Shown here one piece after another: positions 22,262-35,660 of a DNA stretch of 64,000 bases (positions are counted from its first letter, which is position 1; every line of letters begins with the position of its first letter). The notes below the pieces were generated by a model. It saw nothing but the letters and a program-made list of their open reading frames with translations. It made no database searches and was not told the origin of the DNA. This stretch comes from Vanilla planifolia. Taxonomy: Eukaryota > Streptophyta > Magnoliopsida > Asparagales > Orchidaceae. The stretch covers positions 186,001-250,000 of the forward strand of contig JAIUJO010000960.1 of the NCBI GenBank assembly GCA_023846275.1. Reading direction: 5' to 3'. The position numbers and the translations under genes were made by a program.

Positions 22262-25200
22262 GAAATATGATATTAAAGATAGACATAAAAATAATGACTA
22301 AAAGGGGAAAGAGAAAGGATAGAGAGGGAGGGAGAAGGGGAGAGAGAACAAGGAGAAATGAGGAGACATGAGAAATAGATATGGAATGTATATGGATAAA
22401 TAAAATAGAGAATAATGAGATAGAATAGAAAAATAACATTAAGAGAAAAATGTCAAGAGAGAGAGTGCATGATAAAGTGAGAGAGGGAATAAGCAAATAA
22501 GAAAGATAGAAGAGGTCGATATAAGGGGAAGGGAGAGGAAAACAGAGAAAAAGAAATAAAATAGGGAGGAAAGAGAAAGAGGGTGAGTAAAGAAGAGTGA
22601 GAAATACATAATCAATGATAGATAAAAAGAAAAGAGAGTAAGAGACCAACAATTAATAAAATAAGATGGTTGATAAATAAGGAGGAGATGAGAGAGGATG
22701 TAAGAAATGAGATAGAATAAATTAAGATGATAGCTAAACAAAGATGTTCAAAAAAGAAGAGAGTTTTGAAGAGAGTCAAATGAAAGAGAATAGTAAGGAG
22801 AGTATTAGAAAGAGAAAATAATGAGACAAAATGAAGGAGAGAAGAGATAAACAAAATGTTTGGTATACACAAATTAGAAATTAAGTGAGATATATAGAGA
22901 AGACAAGGTGAGAGAGTTGAAAAAAAGAAATAGAAAAGATTTAGTGGAGGGAGTGAGAGTGAAAAGGAGAAAGAGAGTTTATGAAAGACAAATTTAATGG
23001 AGAACAAAACAGAATAAGCTTGATCGAGGAGATAAAAGAAAGTAAATTAGAGATGAAAGATAGAAAAAGAATAAGAAAAAGCATGATAAGGCAAAAGTGA
23101 AACTACAAGTAAAAATAAAGAGGGATGAGGGGCGTGAACCAAGTCAAATAGAGAATATAAGAGAGAGGATGAGTAATACAAAATTAGAAAGATTGTTAGG
23201 AATACATTCCTTGAGGGAGAGAGGTTATATAGTCATATAGACATGAAGAGATGTTGAAGGTATGAGAAAGAGAGGCAAGGAAATAAATATGATAATAAAA
23301 AAGGAATTAGGGCAATATAGTGAATAGAGAGAAGATTAGGAGATGAACAAGTGCAATAAAAAAATAAAGGGAAAAGAGAGTGCCAAAAAAGCAAGTTGGA
23401 GTGGTGAAAAGAGTGAGAGAAGAGACATTCAGAGATGTTGTAATGAAAACAAGAAATAAACAAAAGGGGACATAGAGAGAGATATAAAGAATGAAAACAA
23501 TAAGGATGTAAGGAGAGAATCAATAAAGAGCATATAAAAGATGTAATGGACAAGATAGAGGGAAGAGAGAAAATGTGAAAAAATATAAGATAGATAATAA
23601 TGATAAAAGAAGAAATAGAGAGAGGAAGGGAGAAGAAAGTGGTAAAGTACTTTGAGAATTTATGATGGAAATAAAAGAATGACATATAGAGATTGTAAAG
23701 AGAAATGGAGAGCTTGAGATAATAAGAATTTGATAAATACAATTATAAAGGAAAGAAAAGAGAGGATAAATTGATAGAGATTAGAGGGATATATATATAT
23801 ATATATCAAAATAAGAAATAATGTGTGAATGAAAAGGAGGTTTAAATGAGGGAGAATAAGGTAAGGAGTAAAGGAGTGTAAAAATTCATCAAGAGAAAAA
23901 AAAGAAAATGACAAAGAACTTAAACAAATGGAAAAAAAGGAGAAAGGGAAAAAAACACAAGGAAAAGTAAAGTGCAAGATATAACACAATAGACAGAGAT
24001 AGAGATAGAAAGAGAATTACAAACATAAATAATGTAAGTTGTAGAGAAGTATAAGTGGAGCGATAAGAAGAAAAAAAGAAGGGAAAGAGAGAGAAGACAG
24101 AGAAACAAGAGAGATAATAAAGGGAGATAGAAGATAAACATTATGATAAGGAATGTGTTATAGAAATACCATATAGATAGAGAGATAATAGTAAATAACC
24201 AAAAGTAAGAGATTGATAAAGTGAAATAATATTTTAGAGACTTTGATAGACTAAAAGAGTGAAACAAGAGAGTTAAAAAATAGAGAGAAGTGATAAATAA
24301 GAGAGAGAATGAATGAGATTGAGATATAAGATAATAGAAGATAGAGAGAAGGTAGAGAAGAGACAAAGGAAAAGGGAATGAAAATATACGATGAAAGAGG
24401 TAAAGATACAATGAAATAGATATAAAGTGTAAGAAAGAAGTGGAGGAAAAGGGAGATAGAAAGAAAATAAAAAAATAAAGAAAAACTATGAGAAAATAAA
24501 AATTTTTAAAAAAGTGGGGAATGATAAAGAGAGATAAAAAGACAAAATGAAATAGAAGGCAATCAACCATAGGAAGAAGGATAAAGAAAAGAATACAAAG
24601 GCAACATGAGAGAGAAAGAGGAGTCTGTAAAAGAGTTCAACAAAATCAAATGAAAGAGATTTTGTAAGATTATTATGATAAAGGATTCAGGAAGGAAGGG
24701 AGAAATAGATTGAGAAAGCATCTTAAAGCGATTGACAAGAAAGATAAGGAGAAAAGAGAGAGAAGGAATAAGGAGGATAGAGAAAACAAAAAGAGAGATA
24801 ATAAACAAAAGGAAAAAGAGAATTAAGTGGTTGAGTTGGAGAGAAACAAAAAAGTTATGAGAAAAAGTAATTTCTAAGATAAACATATTGTCGTAAATAT
24901 GATCAAAATTATTAAAAGAAAAAGAATGACAACTAATAATTATTATCATTAAGTAATAAATATTAATAATTAAATAAGAGTCGGAGAGATAAATTTTGAG
25001 ATACTTTTTTGGAGGAAGAAGAGAGAGAAGAGACCAAATTTTAGTTAAAAAGAGAATACAATTGAAAGAAAGAAAGCAAGATTTATTGAGACAAATTAGA
25101 GAAATACGTAATAAAGAGAAAATAATTTGGAGTAAGGGGAGAGAATCAAAGAGTGAGAAAGCATAAGACAACAAGTGAGGGAAGTCAATTAGCATGTGAA

Positions 25201-26435
25201 GAGAGAAAATAGAGGATAGAGATGGTAAATAAAGAAAAAGAAGTTAAAATAGAAAGATAGAAAATTTGAGAGATAAAATGTGTGATTGAGAAAAGAGCGA
25301 GACAAACTAAGAGGAGTGATAAAGTGAACAATACGAATAGTGGGAAAGAGGGAGAGAGAAGATGGTGATAGATAAGAGTTATTGGATTGAAGAAGAGGGT
25401 GGGGAAATGAGGCAAAAGAGGAGAGAACAAGGAATTACTGAGAGAAAAAGAAGGATATAAATAAAGATTAAGAAAAGAGGTAAGATAGATATTATTATGA
25501 TTGATAGATAAGAGAGGGATGAATAATAGAGTAAAAACAAGAAGAGTGAGTGATTGTAAAATAATCATTGACTATAGAGAGTGTTAGAGAGGAAAGAGAA
25601 ATATTGGGACAATAATAGAGAGATAGACAAAGAGAGAAAAAAAGTCATAATGTGATGAGAGAGAAACAAATAGATTAAGATAGAAGTAACCAAAGGCATC
25701 TGAGAGCAAGCAAATGATAACAATTTAAAGTTTGGAAATTGAGACAGTAATGTGGGAGATGAGAGAGAAAATATAGAGTGAAAGTAGGAGAAGAGATTAA
25801 GAAAGAAGAAATGGCAAAAATGAGATTGAAAGTGTTAGAGAGATAATGCAAAGTTGTAAAGAGAAGACAACACGAAAGAGATCAAGAGATAATGAGAGAT
25901 AAAAAAGAGAGATATAAGAAAAGAGGAAAATAGTAACAACGAAGAGAATGTGACATAAAGTAGAGAGAGATTGAGTTATATCTTGCTAGAGGAGAAAGGA
26001 AGACATAGTGAGGTGTGAAAGATTGATTAGTAATGGGGAGGAAGAGAGACATTTATAGAGCTTGTTATTTGGAGAGACAAGGAAAAAATGTTAAAGTTGT
26101 AAAAAAATTGAAAGATTAAGTGGGAGAGAAGAGGAAGATAGGGAGAAACTAATGGAAAAGGATAGTTTTAAAAAGTGACACATCAAATCATAAGTGGCAA
26201 AGAAGAGAAAAAGAAGAAATATAAAAGGAAAGAACAAATGATACAGGTAGAAGAGCAAGAAAAAAGGGAGAAAATTGTGGGTAAAAGAAGACAGTGACAA
26301 GGATGAAGAATGTGATAAGGAAAAGCCCAAATGTTTTATGAGCACAAAATAGTAGGAGACATGAAAATTGATATGACCTTACAGATAGAGAGACTAAGAA
26401 AGATTAATGTTTAAGAGAGTTGAAGTAAAGATGAA
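22262..26435 (-). repeat. Macro-repeat copy A: 4.2-kb purine-rich block
   Basis: The + strand is almost entirely A and G with scattered T and rare C (gggagaaggggagagagaac, gagaaagaggagtctg). It shares ordered landmarks with copies B and C, for example the word beginning at about 23208 (ttccttgagggagagagg), matched near 29189 and 35631, and a gagtgagtgat word at about 25540, matched near 31250. Open frames up to 216 codons on the - strand are Leu/Ser/Phe-rich with no motifs; absence of purine-strand complements of stop codons explains them. No gene is supported. Confidence 0.88.
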
Positions 26436-28280
26436 CATGAATAATAAATTAATAATCCTATAATTTGACATTATTGTGAGAAGAAAAAATAAAAATTAAT
26501 TTTTTAATAATAATTACTAAAACTTATATGAAGTTATCAATTATTATTGGAAAAAATTATTATTTTCATAAAAATAACTTTTATATAAAAATTTCTTAAT
26601 AATTGTAGCACTTATTAATTACAATTACAATGCATTAGAATATTTTTTTACTAATTATGAATAATAATGTTTTTACTTCCAATAATTGTTTTTTATTTCC
26701 TTTTGAAATCCTCTTAAAAATTATATTTAGTTATACTTATTAATTTTCAATTATTGTTTACTGTACATAATATGTTAATAAAATTAGTATTAATTATAAA
26801 CACATAATGCAAAATTTCATAAGAAAATTAATATTTAAATTTGATAATGTTTGTCACTTCAATCATTATTACTTATTCAAATAATAATTTTGTAATTATT
26901 ATCAGTTTTCTAAAAAATAATTAATTATTGTTCAAGAAATGTGGAATAGAATATTGTTTTTAAAACCATTGGTTAGTTGGCCAAATTTTAATAATAAAAC
27001 TTTTACTCTCATGTTAATTATAATTATAACCTGCTTACATAAATAACATATAAAACTACTATAATTATTATTTTTATGATAAATTCCTTTTAAGAAGAAT
27101 AATTTATAATTACAAAAAATATAATAATAATAACTATATTCTTGATCAATCTTTTAATAGTACCTGATAATTATAAAAATTAATTCTTAAGTATAGTGTA
27201 TAGAACATCAAAATAAAAAAGTTAATTGATTATTAAATTATAATAATAGTAATAAGAAAATTTTTTGTAAGAAAGATATTAAATAAAAAATAAATTTATT
27301 TTGCTTTCCTTTTGTTTTCAAATTCTAAAATGAATATGACGGCAAACATTAAGAAAAACCAAATGAGAATTCATTATAAATATAACCTTAAAAAAGAATA
27401 ATTTAATATCTTTCTATTATCTTATTGTTAGCAATTACTAATTAAGAAAAAAATTAAACAAACTTATATAATTACTTATTCAATTAAAATAATAATATTT
27501 AAAGTATTTGAAAATATATTAAAATTAATTAATAAATAGTTTCTTATTGCCTTCTTATTTTTTTAGGTATTGTTTTAATGAACAATGTGATTAAAGTAGA
27601 AAAACTATGGTAAAGGAATAATATAAAATGATGATTGATAAGAAGAATAAGAAAATGTAAAGTAAAAAAATCTATTAGAAGAAGGGAATAATAATAAAAG
27701 AAATGGGGGTAAATGAAGAAATAACATATAAGAAAAAATAAAATAGGATAAGTTTCAAAAATATGCATGAGAATAAGAACTAGAAGAAACTCTTGTGATG
27801 AAATAAGAAAACAAATCTGAGGAAAGAAAAAATGAATATTGCTAATTAATAAGAAGAAATCTGGATTTTCATTAATAATAATAATAATATTTACAATGAA
27901 CATGACATTATTTTGTTATATTTATAATATTTATAAAATAAAACATAATTCTTAATAATAAAATAATAATAACAGAATTTAATAATTCTTATAATATTAC
28001 AAGATGTTAATTATTTTATAATAGATTTTAATTATTAAGGAGCAATAAATTTAATTATTAATTGCATCTAAAATGATAAAAATTTACTTTTTAATAATAT
28101 AATGTAAAAATTTTATTCCAAAAAATATTTCATCTATTTCAATTCATTACTAATATCTATTTTATATAACAATTTTTATTCTTTAATTTACTACATTTAA
28201 TTTGTTAGTCACATCAACTTCTTTCCATTCATGTCCTATTTCTTATTCTTTTTTTATTTTTTTAAAAATATTATTTTGAA
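26436..28280. repeat. Macro-repeat copy B: A/T-rich spacer
   Basis: A/T-rich DNA beginning with aataatcctata, a word found again at the start of the copy C spacer (attattaatcctata, about 32137). A secondary purine patch at about 27590-27850 contains gatgattgataagaagaata, matched by gatgattgattggaagaaga in copy C about 5.46 kb away. No genes, RNA genes or transposon ends seen. Confidence 0.75.
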
Positions 28281-31200
28281 GATAAACATTTAAATTATCA
28301 CTAAAATGAAGAAAGGTAAAAATAAATAAGAAATAGAAAATGAAAATGGTGACAAAATACATTTATATGAAATATTTATAGATAAATTGAAATATGGAAT
28401 GCTAAGAAAAAAAGATAAGAAATAATATGTGATAAATTGCATAAGATTGCATAATAAGTTAGAGAGGGAATGAGTAGGAGAGAAAGATAGAAGTGATTAG
28501 TATATGGAGATGGTAGTTTAAGATAGAGAAAAAGAAATAAAGGAGTAGAGATAGAGAGAAAGAGAGTGAATGAGTATGACAAAGCAAGAAAGAGATAATC
28601 ATAGAATATTAGAGAAGGAATAAGTGAGGAAGCATCAATTAATAGATTAGTTGATAAAGTGATAATTTGGCAATATGAGAAGAGGAAATTAGTTGAGATA
28701 CAATTGGTTGAAAGACTTTGACAAAGGGAAATGGAGGAGAGAGTTTTGGAGAGAGTAAGATAAAAGAGAGAGTTGAAAGCAGAATATTATAAAGAAAAAA
28801 GAGACAAAATGATGGAACATTGAGGTAGATAAAGAGTTTGATATAAATAAGATAAACATTTACTTAAATATAAAGAGAAGATAGTGTGAGTGATTGGAAA
28901 AGAAAGAGATATAAAAGAGTTAGTAGAAAGAGAAAGTGAAAAAACAACATAGTTAAGAAAAAGAAAAGTTCAATGGAGAATAAAATAAAGTAAGAAAGAG
29001 AGTGGTAATAAATAAGAGATGATTAGAGATGCAAGAAAGTAGAATAAAGAGAGTGAGCATGATAGAAGATAAGTTAGACAAGTAAAATAGATGAAGAGAG
29101 ACAAAGAGTGGAAGAGAGATGTGTGAAATAATGAAAGCAAGAAAGAGGTTGAGTGATAGTAAAATAAAGAGAAAGTTAGGAAGATATTCCTTGCAGGAAA
29201 GAGGGCATTTAAAGAATGATACATGAAGTGATTATGAACGTATAAGAAAGAGAGACAAAGCGATGGATGAGTGATGAAAAAATAAAATAGAGCTATATAT
29301 AGATGGTAGAGAAGGTAAGGAAATGGAAATGTGAGTTATATAATAAGCAGTAAATAGAGAGTGAAAAGGGTGAGATAGAGTGGTGAAAAGAGAGAGTGAT
29401 AGAGAAAAGAAATTGAAAGATAGTTGGACAACAAAAGGAAAATAACTAAAGAAGAACATAGAGAGAGTGATAGAGAGATAAAAAATAGAGAGAAGAAAGA
29501 GGAGAGAAAAGAGCAATAAAGGGTTGACAAAAAGTATTATAGAGATAAAAGAATGATGGATATAGATGATGAAGAGAGATAGAGAGCTAGAGGTAGCATG
29601 AATAGGATTGATGATATTAAAGAGAAGAGCAATGGGTGTAAAATCAATAGAGAATATTGTTAGATAATAGAATAAGATAGAATGAATGAATCAGAAGGAG
29701 GTTAATATTATATAGAAAGAGGTGAAGTCAAGGAGAGTGAAGAGTTATCAAGAGAACAAAAGTAAAAGATAAAGAATTTGACTAATACAAAGAGACGAAA
29801 AAGGTAAAGAGATAAATAAATATGGAGAGAGAAGAAAAGTGTAGAATATATAATGAAAGGTAGAGATATAGATTAAAGAGACATCTTAACATAAAAAATT
29901 AATAAGTAAAGAAGTATATGTAGATAGATAAAAAGAAAATGATGAACAAGGTAAAGAGAGAGTACTACAAGAAAGAAGAGTAATAATAGAGAGAGAAGTT
30001 AAACACTATGACAACGAATATGAAAAAGATAGACTAAATACTTTGAGAGGAAAAAGAAAAGGTGCAAATGTTAGGGTGACATAAAGAGGTATTATGTTAA
30101 AGGAACATAAAGAGAGAAAGGAGGTCTAAAAAGAGAGAGAGAGAGGGAGAGAGAGAATAAGGAGAAGTGGCAAATAAGAAAAAAATGGCAGAAAATAGAG
30201 TAAAAAGAGATAAATGAAAAGGGTGAAAATTAAAATATTTATAAAGAATTATACACAACAAGAGAGATATAAAGTAAAATAAAGGAAGAGAGAGAAGAGA
30301 AAGAAGGAATATAAAGAGATAATAGGAAATGGAAAAAACGTAGATTAGGAGACAAATAGAGAAAGGTAAACCGATAAAAATAAAAAGGGAAAGCAAAAAA
30401 ACCTATAGGAATAATGATAATGAGGAGGAGAAAAAAGGGAACAAGAGTGAACAATGTAGAGAGTTTAAATTAACAAACAAAGCCAAAAATGGAAAACTTT
30501 AGAGATTGAGCAATGAGAAAGGAAGAGTGAAATAGAATTAGAAAGTGACTTATAGAGAATGAGAAAAAAGATATGGAAGAAGGAAACACAAGCTAGAAGT
30601 GATAGAAAGAGGAGAGAAAAAAATAGAGAAGAGAATGAGAAAATGGAAAAGAAGTAGATTAAGACGTTGTGACTAAGATAGATAGAGATAAATTCTTAGA
30701 GGGAAAAAGAAAGAAATAGAGATACAGATGATGGATGAGAAGACAAGGGAGAATGTAAGTGAAAGAATAAAAGTGAGATTTATAGAGACAAAGGGGGAGA
30801 AATACACAATAATGAGTGAGGGTAAGATGTGAAAGGAGAGACTGAAAAAGTGAGAGAGCAAGAGACAAAAAAGCAAAGGGCATGAATTTTGAAGTTAAAA
30901 GAGAAGAAAGAGGGGGTCAGAGAAGTGAGAGAAGAGAAAATACAAAGAGGTTAAGTGAGAGATCACATAGGTTGCCAAGAGAGGAGATAAACAAGGAGTG
31001 TATGGCATTAACATAATGGAAGACAAATAATGGGAAAGAAGGACAAAGGTTCCACAAGAGATAAGGTGGAGAGATCAAGAGTAGTTATAAGAAGGGAGAA
31101 AAGGGAGAGGGAATGAGGCAATAAGAAGATGAATAGAGTCGGGAGGTATTGAGAGATTATGAAAGACAGAGGAAAATAAAGAGTGGGAAGAGAAAGACAG

Positions 31201-32130
31201 CTATAAGTGATTGATGAGAGTGATAAGAATGATAGGGTGAAAGCATGAAGAGTGAGTGATAGCAAAAGAGAGATAGACTAGAGAATGTTCCTGAGAAGGT
31301 CGAGGGATACTGTGACAATGTTGAAGAGATCAATAAAATGAGACAACAAAGTTATTGTGATATAGATGGAAAATAATGATAATGACAAAGATTAAAAAGA
31401 AAATTCAAGAATCCATGAGGTAATAAAGAAAAGTGAGGAAAGTGCAAAGGTGATAAGAAAGATAGTTAAGAAAATTATGAGAGAAGGAGAGATAAAGAAA
31501 TGATATTAAGTAAGAGAGAGAAAAAAGATTGATATGTGAAGAATTATATGGAACATAATGCAAAATTACATTTAGAAGATAAAGCTAAAAAAGTGCTGTA
31601 CCGTGAGAATAAGATAAAAAGGAGATATAATAAGGGAGGGAAAAAATTACAAAGTAGAGATGGTGATACATAAAAGAGAGAAAATGATAAATGATATGTA
31701 GCTTAAAAGAAGATATAAAGAGAACTTTGGGTGAGAGAGATTGATGAGTCATAGAGAGAAAGAAATACATTTTTAGAGATTTTTATTTAGAGAGAGAAAG
31801 AGAAGAAAAATAAAAAGGGAGTCAAACATCAAGATTAAGAGAGAAAAAAGGAGGAGAGCAATGCAAAGAAATTATTTTAAAAAGAGACACACTAATTGAA
31901 TGAGAAATAAAAACAAAAAGACAAGGGGATGTAATAAAAAAAAGAACAACTTAAGAAGGAGAAGATCATGAAAGAAAGAGTGATAATTTTAAAAAAAGAT
32001 GATATAAGCTAAATAAAGAATGTGAACGTGAGAGGCCCAAATATTTTGTGAGAGAAAAAATTATTAATAAAAGGATACAGATAGTGAGAGAAAGAGAAAG
32101 TAATTTTGGAGAGAAAAGAGGAATATGAAG
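28281..32130 (-). repeat. Macro-repeat copy B: 3.85-kb purine-rich block
   Basis: The same purine-strand composition and landmark order as copy A: gacaaaatgatgg near 28806 (A 22824), tggagaataaaa near 28973 (A about 22997), ttccttgcaggaaagagg near 29189, and ggaataatgataatgagg near 30411 (copy C about 36910). Landmark offsets from A to B are about 5.70-5.98 kb. Leu/Ser-rich open frames on - are compositional. Confidence 0.88.
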
Positions 32131-33895
32131 AATTAATTATTAATCCTATAAGGAATCATTATTTTGAAAAGAAAATATCAAAAATAGTGTCATTAATAAT
32201 ATTCTTTAAAAGTTCTTTAAAATTATTAATTTATTTTTTAATTGTTATTCATCATGATAATCCTCTAAAATAATATTTATTAATTCTAATTATGTCATGA
32301 TTAATTATAAATAAGAAAAATAATTATAATTAAATATCCTAAACATTTAAATGTAAGTTAGTTAAATTATCATTCATTTCTAATTAATAAAGTGATATTT
32401 ATTAGCATAATTAATTTTCAAATTTAACAATTTTTTGGTTCTTAAATAATTTCCTACATATTTAAAGTACTAACTCTTAATTATTTTATTTCTTATCAAG
32501 CATAATTAATTGTTTTGAATAACCATTAAAAATTAGACATAACAATTACTACTAATAGTATTAATCATAACCAACAAAAATTACTCAAACAATCATTTAA
32601 CTATTGAAAAGTTACTCTCATGTTAATTATAACTCTAATCTTCATACATAAAAAAACTAATATTAAAAATGCAAAAATTTACTATTATTATTATTATTAT
32701 GCTTAAATCTATGTTGAGAAGAAAAATTTATAATTACTAAGAATGAAATAATAATCACTTTATTCATAATCTTATAAATGAATATTAAAATTATAAAATT
32801 TATTTATTAGTAATAGTGAAAAAGAAAAAAAATAATTATTAATTACTATATTACTCTAAAAATAATAAATAGTTTTTAAATGATATGTAAAAAAATAACT
32901 AAAATATTTTTTACTTCTTTTTTGTCCAATTTTAGAAAAGTTACAATACAAATTGAGAAAAATGAATTAGAACAACTTATAAAAGGAAGATTAACAAAGA
33001 TAGGAGTAAATATGTAACTTTCTTTTTTCATTTTTTAGTTCCTATAAAAGAATAATATGATTAAGAAACATTGATAGGTAATTATAAAAAGATGATTGAT
33101 TGGAAGAAGAATAAGAAAATGAAGAAAAAAAAATGAGAGGGAAGAAGAGAATAATAAATAAATAAATATTAGAATAAATGAAGAAAATAAGAAAAGAATA
33201 AAAATAAAGATGAAATATTTCATGTGTAAATAAGACAATAAAAAGAGTTAGAAGAAATAAATGAGGTAGAAGAAAATGAAAAACAAAAAAGTGAAGATGA
33301 AAAAGAATATTTATAATTAATAAGAATTAATATAAAATTTTTAAATTGTTAGTAATAGTTGATTATTATTAAAATATTTTTTATTATTGTTGAAGAATTT
33401 CACTTTTTTAATTCATAATACAATAGGTACATTTTTTATGTTGATAACATTAAAAATTTAAATAGTAATTATTGTTAAAAACATAAAAACAATTAGTATA
33501 TGTGATGTTGTAATTATTGTAAAACATTAATGTTTTTATAAAAACTTAAAATGTAAAAATAATGTAATAAAGTTTACTATTCATGATAATTACAATATGG
33601 AGGATATTATTAAATATACAGTAATTATTTTATTCTAACGAGATTTATTATATCTATTTCATTTATAAGTAAATTAATTAAACTAGAAAATATAATTTTT
33701 AGATGTTTTCTTTTAAACCACGGTTCATTTTAATAACTAATAATAATTTTAAATTAATTATAATTTTAATATAATAATAATTAATAATTTCTATACTTTA
33801 TTTTACTACTCATAATTTATTTATCTTATTATTCTTATTTTGTTCCATATCACATTTTTAACTTTATTTTTAAATTATCTTATAAAATAAGTTGC
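32131..33895. repeat. Macro-repeat copy C: A/T-rich spacer
   Basis: Homologous to the copy B spacer by its opening word and by the secondary purine patch at about 33030-33310. It also contains a short (TTA)n at about 32683-32699. Otherwise unstructured A/T-rich DNA. Confidence 0.75.
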
Positions 33896-34029
33896 TGAAG
33901 ATAGACATATAATTAATGAAAAGAAATGGAAGCAAGAGAAAGAGATAAAAATTAAAGGTAGGAGAGGTTAGAAACAAAGAAAAAATATATTTAAATGAAC
34001 AGAAGTAGAGAAGAAAATGAGCAAAGAGG

Positions 34030-35660
34030 AAAATAATGGTGACATATATATAGCAACAGTGTGAATGCTTGGTAAAGTGAGAAACAGAGAATGAGCAAAA
34101 GAAAAAGAAGAGATTGGTATCTAAAGTGCAAAAAGGAAAAGAGCAAAAAAATAAAAAAGTGATGAGAGAGAAAGTGAGTGAGGGAGTGAAGTAGAATGAG
34201 AAAGGGATAACAATTGAGAGTGAGGGTAAAGGAAAAGAGTGGTAGGAAGTTTCAATTGCTACAATAAGATTGTAAATTAAAGAGGAGGAGACAAGAGAAG
34301 GGTGAGTTAGATGAGAGTGAATAGGTTTAAATACAGAATGTGAATAAGATATAAAAAAGAAGAGAGTATGAAATTAAGTACGATAAAGAGAAGATAGTAG
34401 GTAGTGTGTTGGAGAGGGAAATTAAAGAGAGACAAAATGATGGAGATAAAAGATAGCTAAAGCTATGTGATGTTGAAATAAAAATTAAGGGATGCAAAAG
34501 GGAAGTGATTGGAAAGATGTAGTGGATAGAGTGAGAGAGAAAATATGTAAAGAAAGATTTAAAAAGAAAAAATATGGAGAATAAAATAGAATAAGGAAGA
34601 AAGTGGAGTAAGAAAAACATAGAGTAGTGGTTAAAGAGAAAAATATGAGGAAGAGTTTGAATACAGAGAAGTAAAACTAACAAAAGAGATAGAGTATGAT
34701 ATAGAGTAGTAAATAAAGTAGATTGAATTAGAAGAAGTAGAAGAGAGGTTTATAGATAAAGTAATAGAAAGAAAAAGTAATAGAAAGAAAATGTTTACAT
34801 GTAATATTTATGGTTAAATACAAATGGAGAATGTTGAGAGGAAAAGTGATAAATAATAAGAGCTAAATTTCATGGGAGAGAGTACATGACAGAGTGTGAG
34901 AGAGAGAATGAGTGAGTGAGAAATATAAAAGAGATGATTATAAGAAGATGGGAGAGAAAGGGAGCAAAAAAGAAATAAAAAGAAAAGATTGAGAGAAAGA
35001 GAGTGAGGGTGCGAGATAGAGTAAGAAAAAGAGAATAATAGATTTTAGAGAAGGAATAAGCAAGGGAGGAGGCATCACTTATATGGTTAAATGGTGGGGT
35101 GATAACGTGGATATAAGGGAAGACAAAGTGAGTCGAGATTAGATTGACTAAGAGACCTAGATAAAAAAAAATGGAGAAGGAGAGTGCATGTGAGGGAGTA
35201 AGATATAAGGGTGATTGAAAGGAGAGTATTACAAAGCAAAAATAGAGGAAAAAATGATTGAAAGTTAAGAAAAATAAAGAGTTTGATATAAATGATATAC
35301 AAATTTGAGTTAGATATAAAGAGAAAATATTGTGTGAGAGGGGAAATGAAAGTGATACAAAAGAGTTAATGGAGAGAGTCAGAGAGAAAAGAAAGGAGAG
35401 TTAGGAGGAAGAAAAGTTTAAGGGAGATTTCAATGGAGTAAGAAAGAGAGAGGAAATGGAATAGAGAAAGTTAGAGATGGAAGAAAAAGGAATGAGAGTT
35501 AGCAAGATAAAATAGAAGTGTGGCTAGTAAAAGAGATATAAGATTTTGAGCAATATAGAAAGAGATGTGAAATGAAGAAAGTAAGAATGAGATTGAGTGA
35601 TTGTTGAATAGAGAGCAACTTAAAAAGAGATTCCTTATGTGAAAGAATGTATTTAATGGT
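34030..35660 (-). repeat. Diverged internal duplication in copy C
   Basis: Two successive passages both align to the same part of copy B (about 28430-29200). The word tggagaataaaatagaata at about 34576 corresponds to caatggagtaagaaag at about 35430, and both correspond to 28973. The two are diverged, so the duplication is old. Boundaries are approximate. Confidence 0.6.
34760..34791. repeat. 16-bp direct duplication
   Basis: agtaatagaaagaaaa occurs twice in tandem. Confidence 0.85.
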
